NCBI GenBank assembly: GCA_013348845.1
Contig: CP054675.1
Span: 1,063,501 to 1,127,500, forward strand
Length of the DNA stretch: 64,000 bases
Reading direction: 5' to 3'
Origin: Candidatus Tepidiaquacella proteinivora
Lineage (GTDB): Bacteria > Bacteroidota > Ignavibacteria > Tepidaquicellales > Tepidaquicellaceae
Under the pieces are notes generated by a model. That model worked only from the letters and a program-made list of their open reading frames with translations. It was not told the origin of the DNA and made no database searches. Positions within the stretch are counted from its first letter, which is position 1. Each line of letters begins with the position of its first letter. Shown one piece after another: positions 28,767 to 39,017 of this stretch. A program made the translations under genes and the position numbers.

Positions 28767-31505
28767 CTAATTTCTTTTAAAATGAGACGAATTATTATTG
28801 ATTGTTAAAGATTTATTTTGAATGGATTCCAGAATTTCCTTAATAAAAACAATAAATTCTTCCCGATTGAATGGTTTGGAGATAAAATGAGAACAACCTC
28901 TTTGTAAAAATTCCTCTCTATCTTTTTCAGAAGCAAAGGCAGTTACAGCAGCAATCGGTACATTTTCATAACCTGAGATTTTTCTAATTTCTTCTACTGC
29001 TTGAATACCATCCATACCAGTTCTGAAATTAATATCCATAAGAATTATATCATACTTTTTAATTTTTGCTTGATTTATACCATCAACTGCATTTGAAGCG
29101 ACATCAACATTACAGATGTTTTTCAAAAAACTATTTACAATAATTACTGCTTCTCTATCGTCTTCCACATAAAGTACATCTGGAAGTGGAAAATTATTTA
29201 TTAATCCTTGATCATCGATATGATTTTCTTTCAAATAACTTAAATCATAACCGGTTCTTTTTTCAAAATAAGGCAAAAGAACAACGAAAGTAGAACCTTT
29301 ATCTACAGTACTCTCTTTTAAAAATACTTTCCCGCCCAATGCATCAACTAAATTTCTTGTTATGGTTAAACCTAATCCAACCCCTTCAAAAGTTCTTGTA
29401 TGCCCCTCACTCACCTGTCTAAATGAATCCCAGATAATTTCTTCTTTATCTTTTGGTATACCAATACCTGTGTCTTCAATTGTTATACAAATAAATTTCT
29501 TTTTTCCTTTCTCATCTAATTTTAAAGATACTTTAATAAAACCGCTTTCAGTATATTTTATCGCATTATTAATCAGATTATTCAGAATCTGAGTTAATAT
29601 AGATAAATCTAAATGCACAAGCAGACTTTGAAATTCAGTCTCAAATTTTAATTCAAGACCTTTACTTTTAGCTGAGTTATCATAGAAAGAGATAATATCT
29701 TTTATTTCTTTGACAATATTGAATGTTGTGAATTTTATTTTCAGTTTTTTTGCTTCAATTACAGATAAATCAAGTAATTGATTTAATGTATTAAGTAGTC
29801 TTTTCGAACCTTTGTTTATCCTATCAACAAAATCTATTAGATATTTTTCTTTCAAATTTTCTTTTAACAAATCGGAAAATCCTATTATGCTAACCATAGG
29901 GGTTCTTAACTCATGACTCATTTGCGCAAGAAAGTTTGATTTAATTCTGCTCATTTCTTCAGCACGTTCCTTAGCAAGTATTAAATTTTGCTCAATCATT
30001 TTTTTATCAGTGACATCCTCAACCATTTCAAGCAAATGAATATCATTATCATCGGTAGCGCGGATTAAACTTGTAACTGATGCTCCCCATAGAGTTTCTT
30101 TATTTTTCTTAATGAATTTTTTTACAACAGAATAAACTGATAATTCACCATTAATTAATTTATTATAGTTTTGTTCATCCATTGCAATGAACTCAATATC
30201 AACAACATTCCTAAATGAAGAATTAAGAATTTCATTTTCCTCATAACCTAACATCTTACAAAATGATTTGTTTACTTTTATATAATTAAAATTTTTATTA
30301 AGTAAGAGCATTCCAATAGGCGCTTCTTCAAAAATTTTTCTGAATCTTTCTTCACTTTGCCTTAGAGATATTTCAGATTTTTTTCTTTCAGTTATATCAA
30401 GGACACTAACAAGAATGCATTTGATATTATAAACATTTAGAATTTCAGCGGAAGTCAAGCCAATTATAATATTTCCATTTTTGGTCCTAAATTTATATTC
30501 CTTTTGAACGATTCTTCCATCAACAGATAATCTTTTTATAAAATCATTTCTATCATCAGGATTAAACCAAAGTTTTAACTCAATCGTCGTTCTTCCTATT
30601 AATTCACTGTATTCAAAGCCAGTAATTCTGATAAATTCTTCATTAACATCAAGTAAAGTACCATCTTCAAACTTTGTTATACAAATAGCATAGGGGGAAG
30701 ACATAAATGCTTTAGAAAATTTTTCTTTGCTAAGTCTAAGGTCTTCCTCAGCAATTTTTCTTTGAGTAATATCCTGAATACTTAAAGAATATCTTGAAAA
30801 TCCATTTTCATCTTTCCCTAAAAAATTAGCAACTGCAAGACGATATAAATTTGAAGAACTTAAATATTCAAAAGAAACTGGTTCTTTGAGTTTCTCGGAT
30901 TTTGTGAAATTTTCAATCCATATATTTTTAATTCGGGTTGGAATCTTTAAATCTGCAAAAGATTTTCCCTTTGCTTCTTCAGTAGATAGTTTGAAAAATT
31001 TTGAGAGTGCGTCATTAATCTCGAGAAAAATAATATCCTCATTCTTTATAGTGCAAATAGCGCGAAGAAGACCGGGACTATTAAAAAATTCCCTGAAATT
31101 CTTTTCTCTTTCAATAATTTGTCTCTCGGCATTTTTAAGAGCAGAAATATCGTGGAATTCTGTTACAAAGATACCTTTCTCTAAACTGAAAATATTTACT
31201 TTAAACCATTTTTTTGTAGACTCTGAATAATAATCAAAAGTCTTTGAACTATTGTTTAAATCAATTTCACTATATAACTGATACCAGTTAAGTTTTCTTT
31301 TATTAATATAAGGCAAAACTTCAGAGGCTTTCTTTCCAATTATCTTCTCCTTTTTAAGACCAGTAATCTCCTCAAATGCTTTATTTAAATCGAGAAAAAT
31401 AAAATCAATCAGTCTATTGTTATTGTCCCTAATTATTTGGTGTAATGCAATACCACTTATTAGCTTATCAATGATTTCAGGATAATATTTACTAATTTTT
31501 TTCAA
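28767..31505 (-). CDS. Hybrid sensor histidine kinase: four PAS domains, kinase and receiver
   Basis: This 912-residue cytosolic protein has no membrane segment. Four PAS-type sensor domains (about 10-125, 135-250, 260-375 and 385-502) precede the HisKA domain with His531 (AQMSHELRTP). The ATPase domain has the N box LNNLINNAIKY, the G1 box EDTGIGIPKD and G2 region GVGLGL. A C-terminal receiver (about 777-895) has an acidic pocket in YVEDD, phospho-acceptor Asp824 (ILMDINF) and Lys877 (FISKPF). No DNA-binding output or partner regulator is nearby, so signals probably pass to a separate phosphotransfer protein. The stimulus is unknown. Confidence 0.93.
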   Translation of the reverse strand: MKKISKYYPEIIDKLISGIALHQIIRDNNNRLIDFIFLDLNKAFEEITGLKKEKIIGKKASEVLPYINKRKLNWYQLYSEIDLNNSSKTFDYYSESTKKWFKVNIFSLEKGIFVTEFHDISALKNAERQIIEREKNFREFFNSPGLLRAICTIKNEDIIFLEINDALSKFFKLSTEEAKGKSFADLKIPTRIKNIWIENFTKSEKLKEPVSFEYLSSSNLYRLAVANFLGKDENGFSRYSLSIQDITQRKIAEEDLRLSKEKFSKAFMSSPYAICITKFEDGTLLDVNEEFIRITGFEYSELIGRTTIELKLWFNPDDRNDFIKRLSVDGRIVQKEYKFRTKNGNIIIGLTSAEILNVYNIKCILVSVLDITERKKSEISLRQSEERFRKIFEEAPIGMLLLNKNFNYIKVNKSFCKMLGYEENEILNSSFRNVVDIEFIAMDEQNYNKLINGELSVYSVVKKFIKKNKETLWGASVTSLIRATDDNDIHLLEMVEDVTDKKMIEQNLILAKERAEEMSRIKSNFLAQMSHELRTPMVSIIGFSDLLKENLKEKYLIDFVDRINKGSKRLLNTLNQLLDLSVIEAKKLKIKFTTFNIVKEIKDIISFYDNSAKSKGLELKFETEFQSLLVHLDLSILTQILNNLINNAIKYTESGFIKVSLKLDEKGKKKFICITIEDTGIGIPKDKEEIIWDSFRQVSEGHTRTFEGVGLGLTITRNLVDALGGKVFLKESTVDKGSTFVVLLPYFEKRTGYDLSYLKENHIDDQGLINNFPLPDVLYVEDDREAVIIVNSFLKNICNVDVASNAVDGINQAKIKKYDIILMDINFRTGMDGIQAVEEIRKISGYENVPIAAVTAFASEKDREEFLQRGCSHFISKPFNREEFIVFIKEILESIQNKSLTINNNSSHFKRN

Positions 31506-31673
31506 GATATTTTGTTTAAATTTTTGGAAGCAAATTAATTTTTAAAAAAATACTTTTCAATATAATATTTAAATTCAAAGATTTTAACTTTAATGGATAT
31601 ATTTTTTCCAAAAGTATCGTTAAATATTTCATAAATGAAGTAAAATTTTTGAAAAAGAGCTTAGAGAAGTGAT

Positions 31674-32579
31674 TTATTTAAGCCATCGGCGAATTACGAA
31701 GCATTTTTTATTTTCCGGACAGGAATTAATATTGTTTGAAGGGATGTATTCTTTTAGTAACCATTTTAACCTTTTTTCAGTTTCTACTAAATGAACACCC
31801 TTATCAGGAGAAGCTTCAATTATATACTTTTCATCAAGTACATATAAGGTATGACCGGGATAGCCAATGATATCGAGCGGTTGTAATATATCAATAATTT
31901 GCTCTAAATTTTTATCCTTTATATCCAAAGAATCACCAAATAAAAGAAGTTCTTTCGAAGTACGGGGTGTAAATCTTTCAGTAACATCATAAAGTAAACC
32001 TGAACAGTCCACACCTTTCAAAATCCATTTTTGTTTTAAATCATCGGTAATATCGTTAACCGGAGGGTAATATTCGAGTAATTGAGGAAATCCAAATGCA
32101 AATATACCGCTATAAAGATATGGAGTACCAATGCGAGATTTTAACCTTTCAATAATGATATCCTTATTAAGAGCATCCTTTTTAAGATCAACAGGCTTTT
32201 CATTTGTAGTTTCAACAAAGCGAGAATCTATGTAATATGAAGCTTTTTTATTTGGTGAATTATCAGTCTTAACTTTAAGAATTGTAGAATTTTTTATTTT
32301 ATAAGATTCCTTTATTTCAAATACAGTATTTGGATATGCTACAAATTCAAAACCAAAAGCAACACCACGGGAATCGAGCTTCAAAGTCGAACCATTATCT
32401 CCACCGAAAATAGTATTTAAGTCAGGAATACTAAAGACAGGAGTATAACCGATTGAAACGGCATACTTATCAGATTTATTTTTTTCATATTGAGGGTAAG
32501 AGATTTTATGTGTAAGTAAAATTATTATTGCTGAAATAAGGATACAGGAATAACTTATAATTTTATTTTCTATTTTCAT
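31674..32579 (-). CDS. Exported NlpC/P60-like cysteine peptidase
   Basis: This 301-residue protein has an N-terminal hydrophobic segment (about 8-26) acting as signal or anchor. The C-terminal half shows the NlpC/P60 pattern: GTPYLYSG before the nucleophile Cys192 in KGVDCSGLLYDV, and His243 in GYPGHTLYVL. A third polar residue would lie in the IEASPDKG region. Such enzymes cut peptidoglycan stem peptides or related gamma-D-Glu bonds. The N-terminal half (about 35-130) is not recognised. Spacing to both neighbours allows independent transcription. Confidence 0.72.
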   Translation of the reverse strand: MKIENKIISYSCILISAIIILLTHKISYPQYEKNKSDKYAVSIGYTPVFSIPDLNTIFGGDNGSTLKLDSRGVAFGFEFVAYPNTVFEIKESYKIKNSTILKVKTDNSPNKKASYYIDSRFVETTNEKPVDLKKDALNKDIIIERLKSRIGTPYLYSGIFAFGFPQLLEYYPPVNDITDDLKQKWILKGVDCSGLLYDVTERFTPRTSKELLLFGDSLDIKDKNLEQIIDILQPLDIIGYPGHTLYVLDEKYIIEASPDKGVHLVETEKRLKWLLKEYIPSNNINSCPENKKCFVIRRWLK

Positions 32580-32630
32580 TTATATTAACTTTTACAAAAT
32601 TAAAAAGAATAATAATAAATGAAAAGTTTT

Positions 32631-32667
32631 TTTTTAAAAAAAAGAGCTGGAAAATTTATTCCAACTC
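32631..32667 (-). terminator. Rho-independent terminator after the beta-helix T9SS gene
   Basis: Read on the minus strand, GAGTTGGAA pairs with TTCCAGCTC (one G-T wobble, 6-base loop) and is followed by a run of eight T. It closes the gene ending at 32695. Confidence 0.85.
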
Positions 32668-32694
32668 CTAAAAATTACATAACCAGAATGAGAT

Positions 32695-34487
32695 TTATTT
32701 AATTATTATCATTTGTTTTGTCTCTGAAAAATTATCAGATGAAAGTCTATAAAAATAAATACCTGAAGATAAATTATTTGCATTGAAGTTAATCTGATAC
32801 TCACCTGCCTTCATATCCTGACTAATTAATTCAGAAACAACTCTACCTAAAATGTCAAACACTTTTAAAGTTACAAATCCGTCCTTTGCGATGGAAAATT
32901 TTATTGTTGTTGAAGGATTAAATGGATTTGGGAAATTTTGGCTTAAATAATAATTATATGCTATATTTGAATTAATTTTTGTTAATAATGGTACGCTCCC
33001 TTCATCAGCACCTTTGTATGGAGCAATTGGATTTCTCAAATCATTATCGAAATCAGTTGTGATTCCACTGATAGGAGTTCCTTTTAAATTCGTATCACCG
33101 ATGGAAGTGCCGGCAAGGTGAAGATCAGTAGCAGAAACAAGGTTTACATTCGCAAATACAGTGTTTTGTTCATTAGGACTTGCAGCGGTTTTATAATCAG
33201 AAAGATTATTATAGCCGACACCACCCCAATAAGCGTGGAAACTATTTGTACCATTAGCAAAATAACAATTGTAATCAACATTTAAAACCCCGGTAGTTGA
33301 AACTAAAACAAAACCAATATGATAAACAGCACCTCCGGTTCTATAATTAATACATATATTATTTTTCATATTTAAAGTTAAACTGGAAGCTCCTATTCTT
33401 ATCCCGGCAGAAGTTGTTGCACCAGAAGTACCGCTGGTATGATTACCACCGATTCGTGTAGTATTGTAATAAATATTAGCAGTGTAAGCATTGGATCCAA
33501 GAAATTCAATACCCGTTATAGTTTGAACATTAGAGTTGTCAAGAGTATTTGAAACCATATTATTCTGAACATTAAAAGTTGAACCAGCAGCAGGACCAGC
33601 TGCATAGATACCTCTTATAACAGTAGAAGAAGAAGTTGAAGAAGATTGTAAGTCATAAATCCAATTTTTTCTGATATTATAAGTACCACCAGTCATAGTT
33701 GCCATAATTATACCGGAAACAATGGTATTATTAACTCCAACGGTTTGATAAATTTTACAGGAATCAATATTTGTACTTAATGCACCGGAAACCAACCAAA
33801 TGCCAGCATATCCCCAATTAAAAATCTCACAATTAGAGATAGTATTACTGTCATTTGGAACACTGGAAGAACCTGCAATTCCTACTCCACTTCTACCACC
33901 TTCAATTTTACAACGTGTAATAAGATTATTTGAATTACCAACTGTAGAAGAGGTTAAAAGAACTATAGTTCTTGGTCCAGCAGTATTTTGAGTATTATTA
34001 ACAGCGTGAACAAATCTGATTATATTATTAGTAGCTCCATTTGTAAGTGCTATAGTGTTAGAGTTTGTACCAGTAGTTGCGAGATTTTCAATTTTTAAGT
34101 CAGGAGCATTTCCAACTCCACCGGGTCTTCCATCAATTATAATGAAATCAGCATCATTAAAAACCAAAATACCCGAGGTAGAATTACCTGATATAACTTC
34201 ACCAGTGTTACCTAAAGCAGGTCTTAATGTAATTGTGTTTACTGCACTTGCCCCTGATTTTGCAGTAAAGGTAATTGGAAATACTTCTAAGGAACCATTG
34301 TAATCGGCAAGTATTTCTATTATATAAGCCTGCGTAATGGTAGATGGTATTGCATCATAGGCTGCCTGTATAGTATTGTGCTGACTAATAACAGCACCAT
34401 TACCATCTTTAAAACCACAGAATTTGTTTGTGATAAAGTAAAATTTGAAATGAGAAATAAAAATGACAATAAAATTAATTTTTTCAT
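32695..34487 (-). CDS. T9SS-exported parallel beta-helix protein, broken by a frameshift after the signal peptide
   Basis: The long frame (32695 to about 34419) encodes right-handed beta-helix repeats rich in Asn and Thr (ITRCKIEGG, ISNCEIFNWG, NIDSCKIYQT, MKNNICINY). It ends in a T9SS sorting domain (SQNFPNPFNPSTTIKF ... TKQMIIIK). No start codon fits in that frame near a signal peptide. In the neighbouring frame, ATG at 34485-34487 gives MKKLILLSFLFLISNFTLSQ, a perfect signal peptide. It then runs to a stop after about 54 codons, while the main frame continues plausibly from CGFKDGNGAV. One missing base at about 34420-34425 would join them. The intact product would be near 598 residues. Confidence 0.8.
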
Positions 34488-34643
34488 TGTAAAATATTTA
34501 ATTATTGGTTAGCAAAATATTTTATTTATTATAAGAAATTTTCATAGTTAAAAAAGTAAATCAGGAATTTTATAAAGATTAATTATTATAAATTAAGAAA
34601 TGATTTTATTAAATGAAAAAACCAATAGAAATGAACATAAATT

Positions 34644-35831
34644 TTATTCTGACGATGTAGATTCTATCAGGTCGTGTTTTGCACCAGTAATCTGGGAAAG
34701 TTTATCATTGAACTTATCTGCGGTTCTCAGGCTATCATTGTATTTTGAGATTGCATTATTTAAGTGTTTGCCAATAATAGTAAATTCTGTATAGAATTTG
34801 GTAAAAGCCGATTGAACAGAGGACAGTTCACCCAATATAATTTTTGCCTGCTGTTCTATTTTCATTCCTTTTAAACCATAAACAAGAGCCATAAGGTAAG
34901 CATAGAAACTATTAGGAGAAACAGGAATTACATGCTTTTTTACTGCATAATTAAAAATTTCATATTCTTTATCTGTAAGCGAATCATTAATTATAGTTTC
35001 ATAGAAGACATTTTCAGCGGGTATATAAATCATAGCAAAGTCGAAAGTCCCTTCATTTGGGTTTATGTATTTAGAAGCAATTTCATCAATTCTATCTTTC
35101 ACAGATTTAATGAAGTCTTTTTTATATTGTTTCTTTTCAGCATCATTTTCTGTGGCTATGAGTCGCTGGAAACTTTCAAGCGGAAATTTTGAATCGACGG
35201 GAACAATACCATCACCAAGCTTTATGATAGCGTCAACCTGAGTACCATTTTTAAAAGTATATTTTAATTCATAATTTTTCGCAGGGAAAATTTCTCTCAA
35301 CAGTTCCTCAAGAAGGTATTCACCAATGTTACCGCGAAGTTTTGGAGCCCGAAGCAAGTCCTGAAGTGAAGAAATATCTTTACCAATTTCCTGAATGTTT
35401 TTAGTAGTAATTTCAAGTGAGCCAAGTTTTTTTTGAATTTCACCAATTACAGCATTAGAAGAGTTGAGTTGTTTTGTTATATTCTCTGAACTACGGGATA
35501 AGTTTTCCCCTACTGTTCTAATTATAGAATTTAACTGCTGGTTGATTACTTTTTGTGATTCAAGTAAAAGAGTTTGTTGTTGTTTTAAATACTCTGATTG
35601 GGATTCTATTTGTTTAGTTTTTAAATCTGAAATTTGTGTACTTAAATTAATTAACTGCGTTGTTAAATCCGTTTGTTTTGATTTAAGTTCAATCATTTGA
35701 TTGTTTAAATCGAGAAGTTGATTAAGAAGCTGTGTTGTTTCTTCATTGGATTTAGCTGAAAATATTTTTACGGCAATTAAGATAAGCAAAATTGCAGTTA
35801 TAGCTAAGAGTATAATTAAAATAATTTCCAT
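34644..35831 (-). CDS. rmuC: DNA recombination protein RmuC
   Basis: This protein has 395 residues from the ATG at 35831. I prefer this start over an in-frame upstream codon at 35882 because a full AGGAGG lies 9 bases before it. The N-terminal membrane anchor (residues 2 to about 24) is followed by a Gln/Leu-rich coiled coil (about 30-170). The RmuC nuclease-like domain then shows LRGNIGEYLLEELLREIFP, VDAIIKLGDGIVPVDSKFP and MIYIPAENVFYE. RmuC limits inversions at short inverted repeats in E. coli, and the domain belongs to the PD-(D/E)XK group. It appears monocistronic. Confidence 0.92.
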   Translation of the reverse strand: MEIILIILLAITAILLILIAVKIFSAKSNEETTQLLNQLLDLNNQMIELKSKQTDLTTQLINLSTQISDLKTKQIESQSEYLKQQQTLLLESQKVINQQLNSIIRTVGENLSRSSENITKQLNSSNAVIGEIQKKLGSLEITTKNIQEIGKDISSLQDLLRAPKLRGNIGEYLLEELLREIFPAKNYELKYTFKNGTQVDAIIKLGDGIVPVDSKFPLESFQRLIATENDAEKKQYKKDFIKSVKDRIDEIASKYINPNEGTFDFAMIYIPAENVFYETIINDSLTDKEYEIFNYAVKKHVIPVSPNSFYAYLMALVYGLKGMKIEQQAKIILGELSSVQSAFTKFYTEFTIIGKHLNNAISKYNDSLRTADKFNDKLSQITGAKHDLIESTSSE

Positions 35832-35840
35832 TTTTAAAAA

Positions 35841-35846
35841 CCTCCT
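35841..35846 (-). promoter_or_regulatory. Ribosome binding site that fixes the rmuC start
   Basis: AGGAGG on the minus strand lies 9 bases before the ATG at 35831. It makes the shorter start preferable to the longer in-frame extension. Confidence 0.8.
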
Positions 35847-36103
35847 TGCACCTAAATTAAAATGAAATAAATTGTAAATCAAGGGTTAATTAGATATACT
35901 TAAAAGTAATATTTTTTTGATGTAATTTAAAAATTTTTAGCTACAATTGGAATAAGTTTTTAAAAAAAGTTAAAATTTCACTTTACTAATTTAAATCTTA
36001 TCTCACTTCAATTTGTGAATTTATAAGTAAAAATATCACTTGTTAATTTTGGGATATTTCTTAATATTTGGAAAAATATTAAATAACATAATACCTATCG
36101 GGA

Positions 36104-37570
36104 ATGCAATCAGAAAATGTTTTTGATAAACGTAAACAAGCATTAATTGTAATCAGTTTAGCATTCGCATCATTTATGGGAAAACTTGATGGTTCTATTG
36201 TGAATATATCTTTACCTGCAATATCAGATTATTTCAAAGTTTCTACCAGTGAGGTATCATGGGTAATACTCATCTATCTGATATTTCTTACAAGTACATT
36301 AATAATAGTTGGGAAAATTGCAGACAGTATAGGTTTAAAAAAGATTTTCATAATTGGTTATGTAGTGTTTGTAATCAGTTCCTTTCTTTGCGGTTTTATT
36401 CCCGTATTTTTAAAAGACATCTGGTTTCTAATACTCTTCCGCAGCACACAGGGAATAGGTGGTTCAATGATTATGACAACTGCCTTCGCAATTATTCCCA
36501 AGCACATACCGAAAGAACGACTCGGATGGGCTTACGGATTACTTTCAATTGGTACTGCTCTTGGTTTAGCATTAGGTGCACCACTTGGTGGTATAATTAC
36601 CGGTTTTTTCTCATGGGAATGGATATTCTTCATAAATGTTCCAATCGGATTGATTGCAATAATAATTGCTATAAGAATAATACCTTCTGATAAAGTAAAT
36701 GCAGAATTAAATAAAGAGACTAAATTCGACTATAAGGGAAGCATATTAAGTTTTCTCGGAATTTTAATTCTTATATATGCAATAAACTCAGGTACAATAA
36801 TCGGATGGCTATCACCAATTATAATTATAAGTTTCCTACTATCCGGATTGTTGATTTATATTTTCATAACAAGAGAGAAAAAAATTGATAATCCCCTATT
36901 GGATTTAAAACTTTTCAAAGATAAAAATTATTCATTTGCAATTGCAGGAACTTTTTTAGGAATGATGCTTATAAGTGGGTGTGCATTTCTTCTTCCTTTT
37001 TATCTTGAAGGAATGAAAGACCTTTCAACTGAAATGTCCGGATTGATTTTTATGATCTTTTCACTGGCATTTTTATTTGGCTCTCCTGTATCAGGTAAAT
37101 TATCAGATAAATACAACCCGACGTCATTATGCCGAACAGCAATGCTAACTGCCTGTGTTTCTACAATATTTTTTGCATTCACGCTTGGTCTGGGAGGACT
37201 CTTATATACTTTGTCATATCTTATTATATTAGGAATTTCATATTCACTTTTTGTTACTCCGAATAGTAGTGCAGTAATGAGTTTAGCACCAGAAAATGAA
37301 AGAGGAAGTTCATCAGCAATTTATATAGCCGCTTCAAACTTCAGCCAGATTCTCGGAGTAGCAATACTTGAATCAATATTTGCTGGATTTTTTGCAGGCA
37401 ATGCTGCTCTGAATATTATAAAAGACTCAAAAGATATTGCTGTTAGCGGTTTTAGATATTCATTTATTGTAGGTGCTCTTATATGCTTCTTAGCATTCTT
37501 TGTCTTAAACTTCTCAAAGATAAAGAAGTCTGAAATTCGGAAAGATGAAATAAGACAGGACTTTATATAA
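36104..37570 (+). CDS. MFS drug-efflux transporter, DHA2 (14-helix) family
   Basis: This 488-residue inner-membrane protein has about 14 hydrophobic helices. The DHA2 motif D1 region is recognisable as GKLDGSIVNISLPAIS in helix 1. Motif A-like GKIADSIGLKKIF follows helix 2, and the motif C-type stretch GTALGLALGAPLGGIIT lies in helix 5. EmrB/QacA-type relatives export drugs or other hydrophobic compounds by proton exchange. No membrane fusion partner (EmrA) or regulator is adjacent, so the substrate remains open. The gene stands alone between long AT-rich spacers. Confidence 0.9.
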   Translation: MQSENVFDKRKQALIVISLAFASFMGKLDGSIVNISLPAISDYFKVSTSEVSWVILIYLIFLTSTLIIVGKIADSIGLKKIFIIGYVVFVISSFLCGFIPVFLKDIWFLILFRSTQGIGGSMIMTTAFAIIPKHIPKERLGWAYGLLSIGTALGLALGAPLGGIITGFFSWEWIFFINVPIGLIAIIIAIRIIPSDKVNAELNKETKFDYKGSILSFLGILILIYAINSGTIIGWLSPIIIISFLLSGLLIYIFITREKKIDNPLLDLKLFKDKNYSFAIAGTFLGMMLISGCAFLLPFYLEGMKDLSTEMSGLIFMIFSLAFLFGSPVSGKLSDKYNPTSLCRTAMLTACVSTIFFAFTLGLGGLLYTLSYLIILGISYSLFVTPNSSAVMSLAPENERGSSSAIYIAASNFSQILGVAILESIFAGFFAGNAALNIIKDSKDIAVSGFRYSFIVGALICFLAFFVLNFSKIKKSEIRKDEIRQDFI

Positions 37571-37872
37571 TTAAAGAATATTAAAAAATAAAATTATATA
37601 AAAATCACCTTTTGGTTTAGTAACAGAAATTATAAAACGATTTTTTTATAATTAATTTCGGGGTAAGTATTATTTAATAATTTCAGTATCAGCATTTTTT
37701 GCGAACTTTCCGGGAATATTTCAACATTATTAATTAGAAAAAAATGTATTCCGATTGAAATAATTGAATAAAGATTTTAAATGATCCCTTAATGAATGCA
37801 GTTTAATCACCTTTTATTTTAAAAATTAATTACATAAAAGTATGAGAATTAAAATCTGCTTGTTTGTATTGA
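37571..37872. other. Noncoding AT-rich spacer
   Basis: This 302-base gap lies between the convergent MFS and lipoprotein genes. AATCACCTTTT occurs twice (about 37605 and 37806). A weak AT-only hairpin (TTATAAAACGATTTTTTTATAA) might terminate transcription. No convincing ORF or RNA gene is seen. Confidence 0.6.
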
Positions 37873-38715
37873 CTAAAATTCTGTAGATAAATTTACTGTA
37901 ACAGTAACATTATCTTTAGTTATGGTAATTATGGGATCACAGTTTCCGTTATTTGGATAGTAATTAATTATCACATCTTTTCCACCTGTCGTAAGTCTTA
38001 TCAAACCTGATTGTGCATACTTGCAATTACCATAAATTATCATAGGGTTATTGGGATCGTAGATATTATATGTATAAGATATCCCACTGTTTATGAGCGT
38101 ACCAGTGCCAAGAAGTGAAAATACATCATCAGTTGAAATTGCAAGATTACCAATATTTACTGTTCCTGTATAAGAAATGTCGGTATTTCCATTTGTGTTA
38201 TTGTTTCTGTTAAAATTATTATTAGCTTTTATATACAGACGGTAAGCTGCTGAATCAATTCTCATTCCTGCTACATCATCATCTCCGGAAAATTGTATAA
38301 ACATAGTATCTGTAGGATTGTTACTTCTGAATACCTGAAAGTTAGAAAAAGTAATTTTCCCTGCAATAGAATCTGCAGATACATTGGTATAATAATTTAT
38401 TTCATATTTCCCACTTTTACGTGTTGAGTCCAGCTCAGAAATACAAGGGGTAGAACCGTAATCGACTGTTATTTTCTTGGCACTTGTATTGTGTATAATA
38501 ACAGGACAAGCCGGAGTTGGTAGTGGTTGGTTTCTATATACCATTATCATAAATGATGCCGCTTCTGTACAGATTTTTTCAATCTCGCATCCAACTCTAA
38601 TCGTACTTGATTCTACTTTAACATTAGGAATTATTGGTGATGAAGAAGAATTATCACTGCAGGAATAATAAAAAACAGGTAATAACAGAATTAGAAAAAC
38701 TGTAAACTTTTTCAT
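37873..38715 (-). CDS. Putative lipoprotein of unknown function
   Basis: This protein has 280 residues from the ATG at 38715, chosen because AAAGGAG (724-730) precedes it and the resulting N terminus is a lipoprotein signal, KKFTVFLILLLPVFYYSC, with Cys near position 18. A longer in-frame extension to 38814 lacks a signal and is unlikely. The mature part starts with a Ser-rich linker (SDNSSSSPIIPN), then an Ala/Cys-containing segment and beta-rich sequence with Asn repeats (NNFNRNNNTNGNTD). I recognise no domain. It is presumably anchored to a cell envelope membrane. Confidence 0.65.
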   Translation of the reverse strand: MKKFTVFLILLLPVFYYSCSDNSSSSPIIPNVKVESSTIRVGCEIEKICTEAASFMIMVYRNQPLPTPACPVIIHNTSAKKITVDYGSTPCISELDSTRKSGKYEINYYTNVSADSIAGKITFSNFQVFRSNNPTDTMFIQFSGDDDVAGMRIDSAAYRLYIKANNNFNRNNNTNGNTDISYTGTVNIGNLAISTDDVFSLLGTGTLINSGISYTYNIYDPNNPMIIYGNCKYAQSGLIRLTTGGKDVIINYYPNNGNCDPIITITKDNVTVTVNLSTEF

Positions 38716-39017
38716 AAAGTAATCTCCTTTTATATGTTTGTTTAAAAAATAATTTTTTTCAATAAAAAAATATATATAATTTATAGTATCTTCTTTTAAA
38801 TCTGAGATAAGCATTTTTTCTTAGTTTTTATACCAGGTAATTTAGGATTAATGTCAGTCATAAACCACTTGTTTTTTCTTACCTAAAATGGCGTTAGAGG
38901 TAAAATAAAAGAAAAATTTTTAAACAATTAGCAATAGAACTTATACAGTTGTTGATTATGATAATAGATTGTTATTAAGGTAAGAAATTCGTAATTTATT
39001 AAAAAAAAGGAGAAAAA
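38716..39017. other. Divergent promoter region
   Basis: These 302 bases separate the divergent lipoprotein and T9SS propeller genes and must hold both promoters. A GGAG ribosome site precedes each gene. The rest is AT-rich; I see no ORF and no reliable operator. Confidence 0.6.

Noticed and set aside
35832-35882. N-terminal extension of rmuC from an in-frame upstream start
   Set aside because: The extension is unlike RmuC N termini, and AGGAGG is spaced correctly for the ATG at 35831.
37571-37872. Two AATCACCTTTT copies as the ends of a mobile element
   Set aside because: They are direct, short and about 200 bases apart, with no transposase or terminal inverted repeats; chance similarity is likely in AT-rich DNA.
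38716-38814. N-terminal extension of the lipoprotein gene
   Set aside because: It would bury the lipoprotein signal peptide, while AAAGGAG marks the ATG at 38715.
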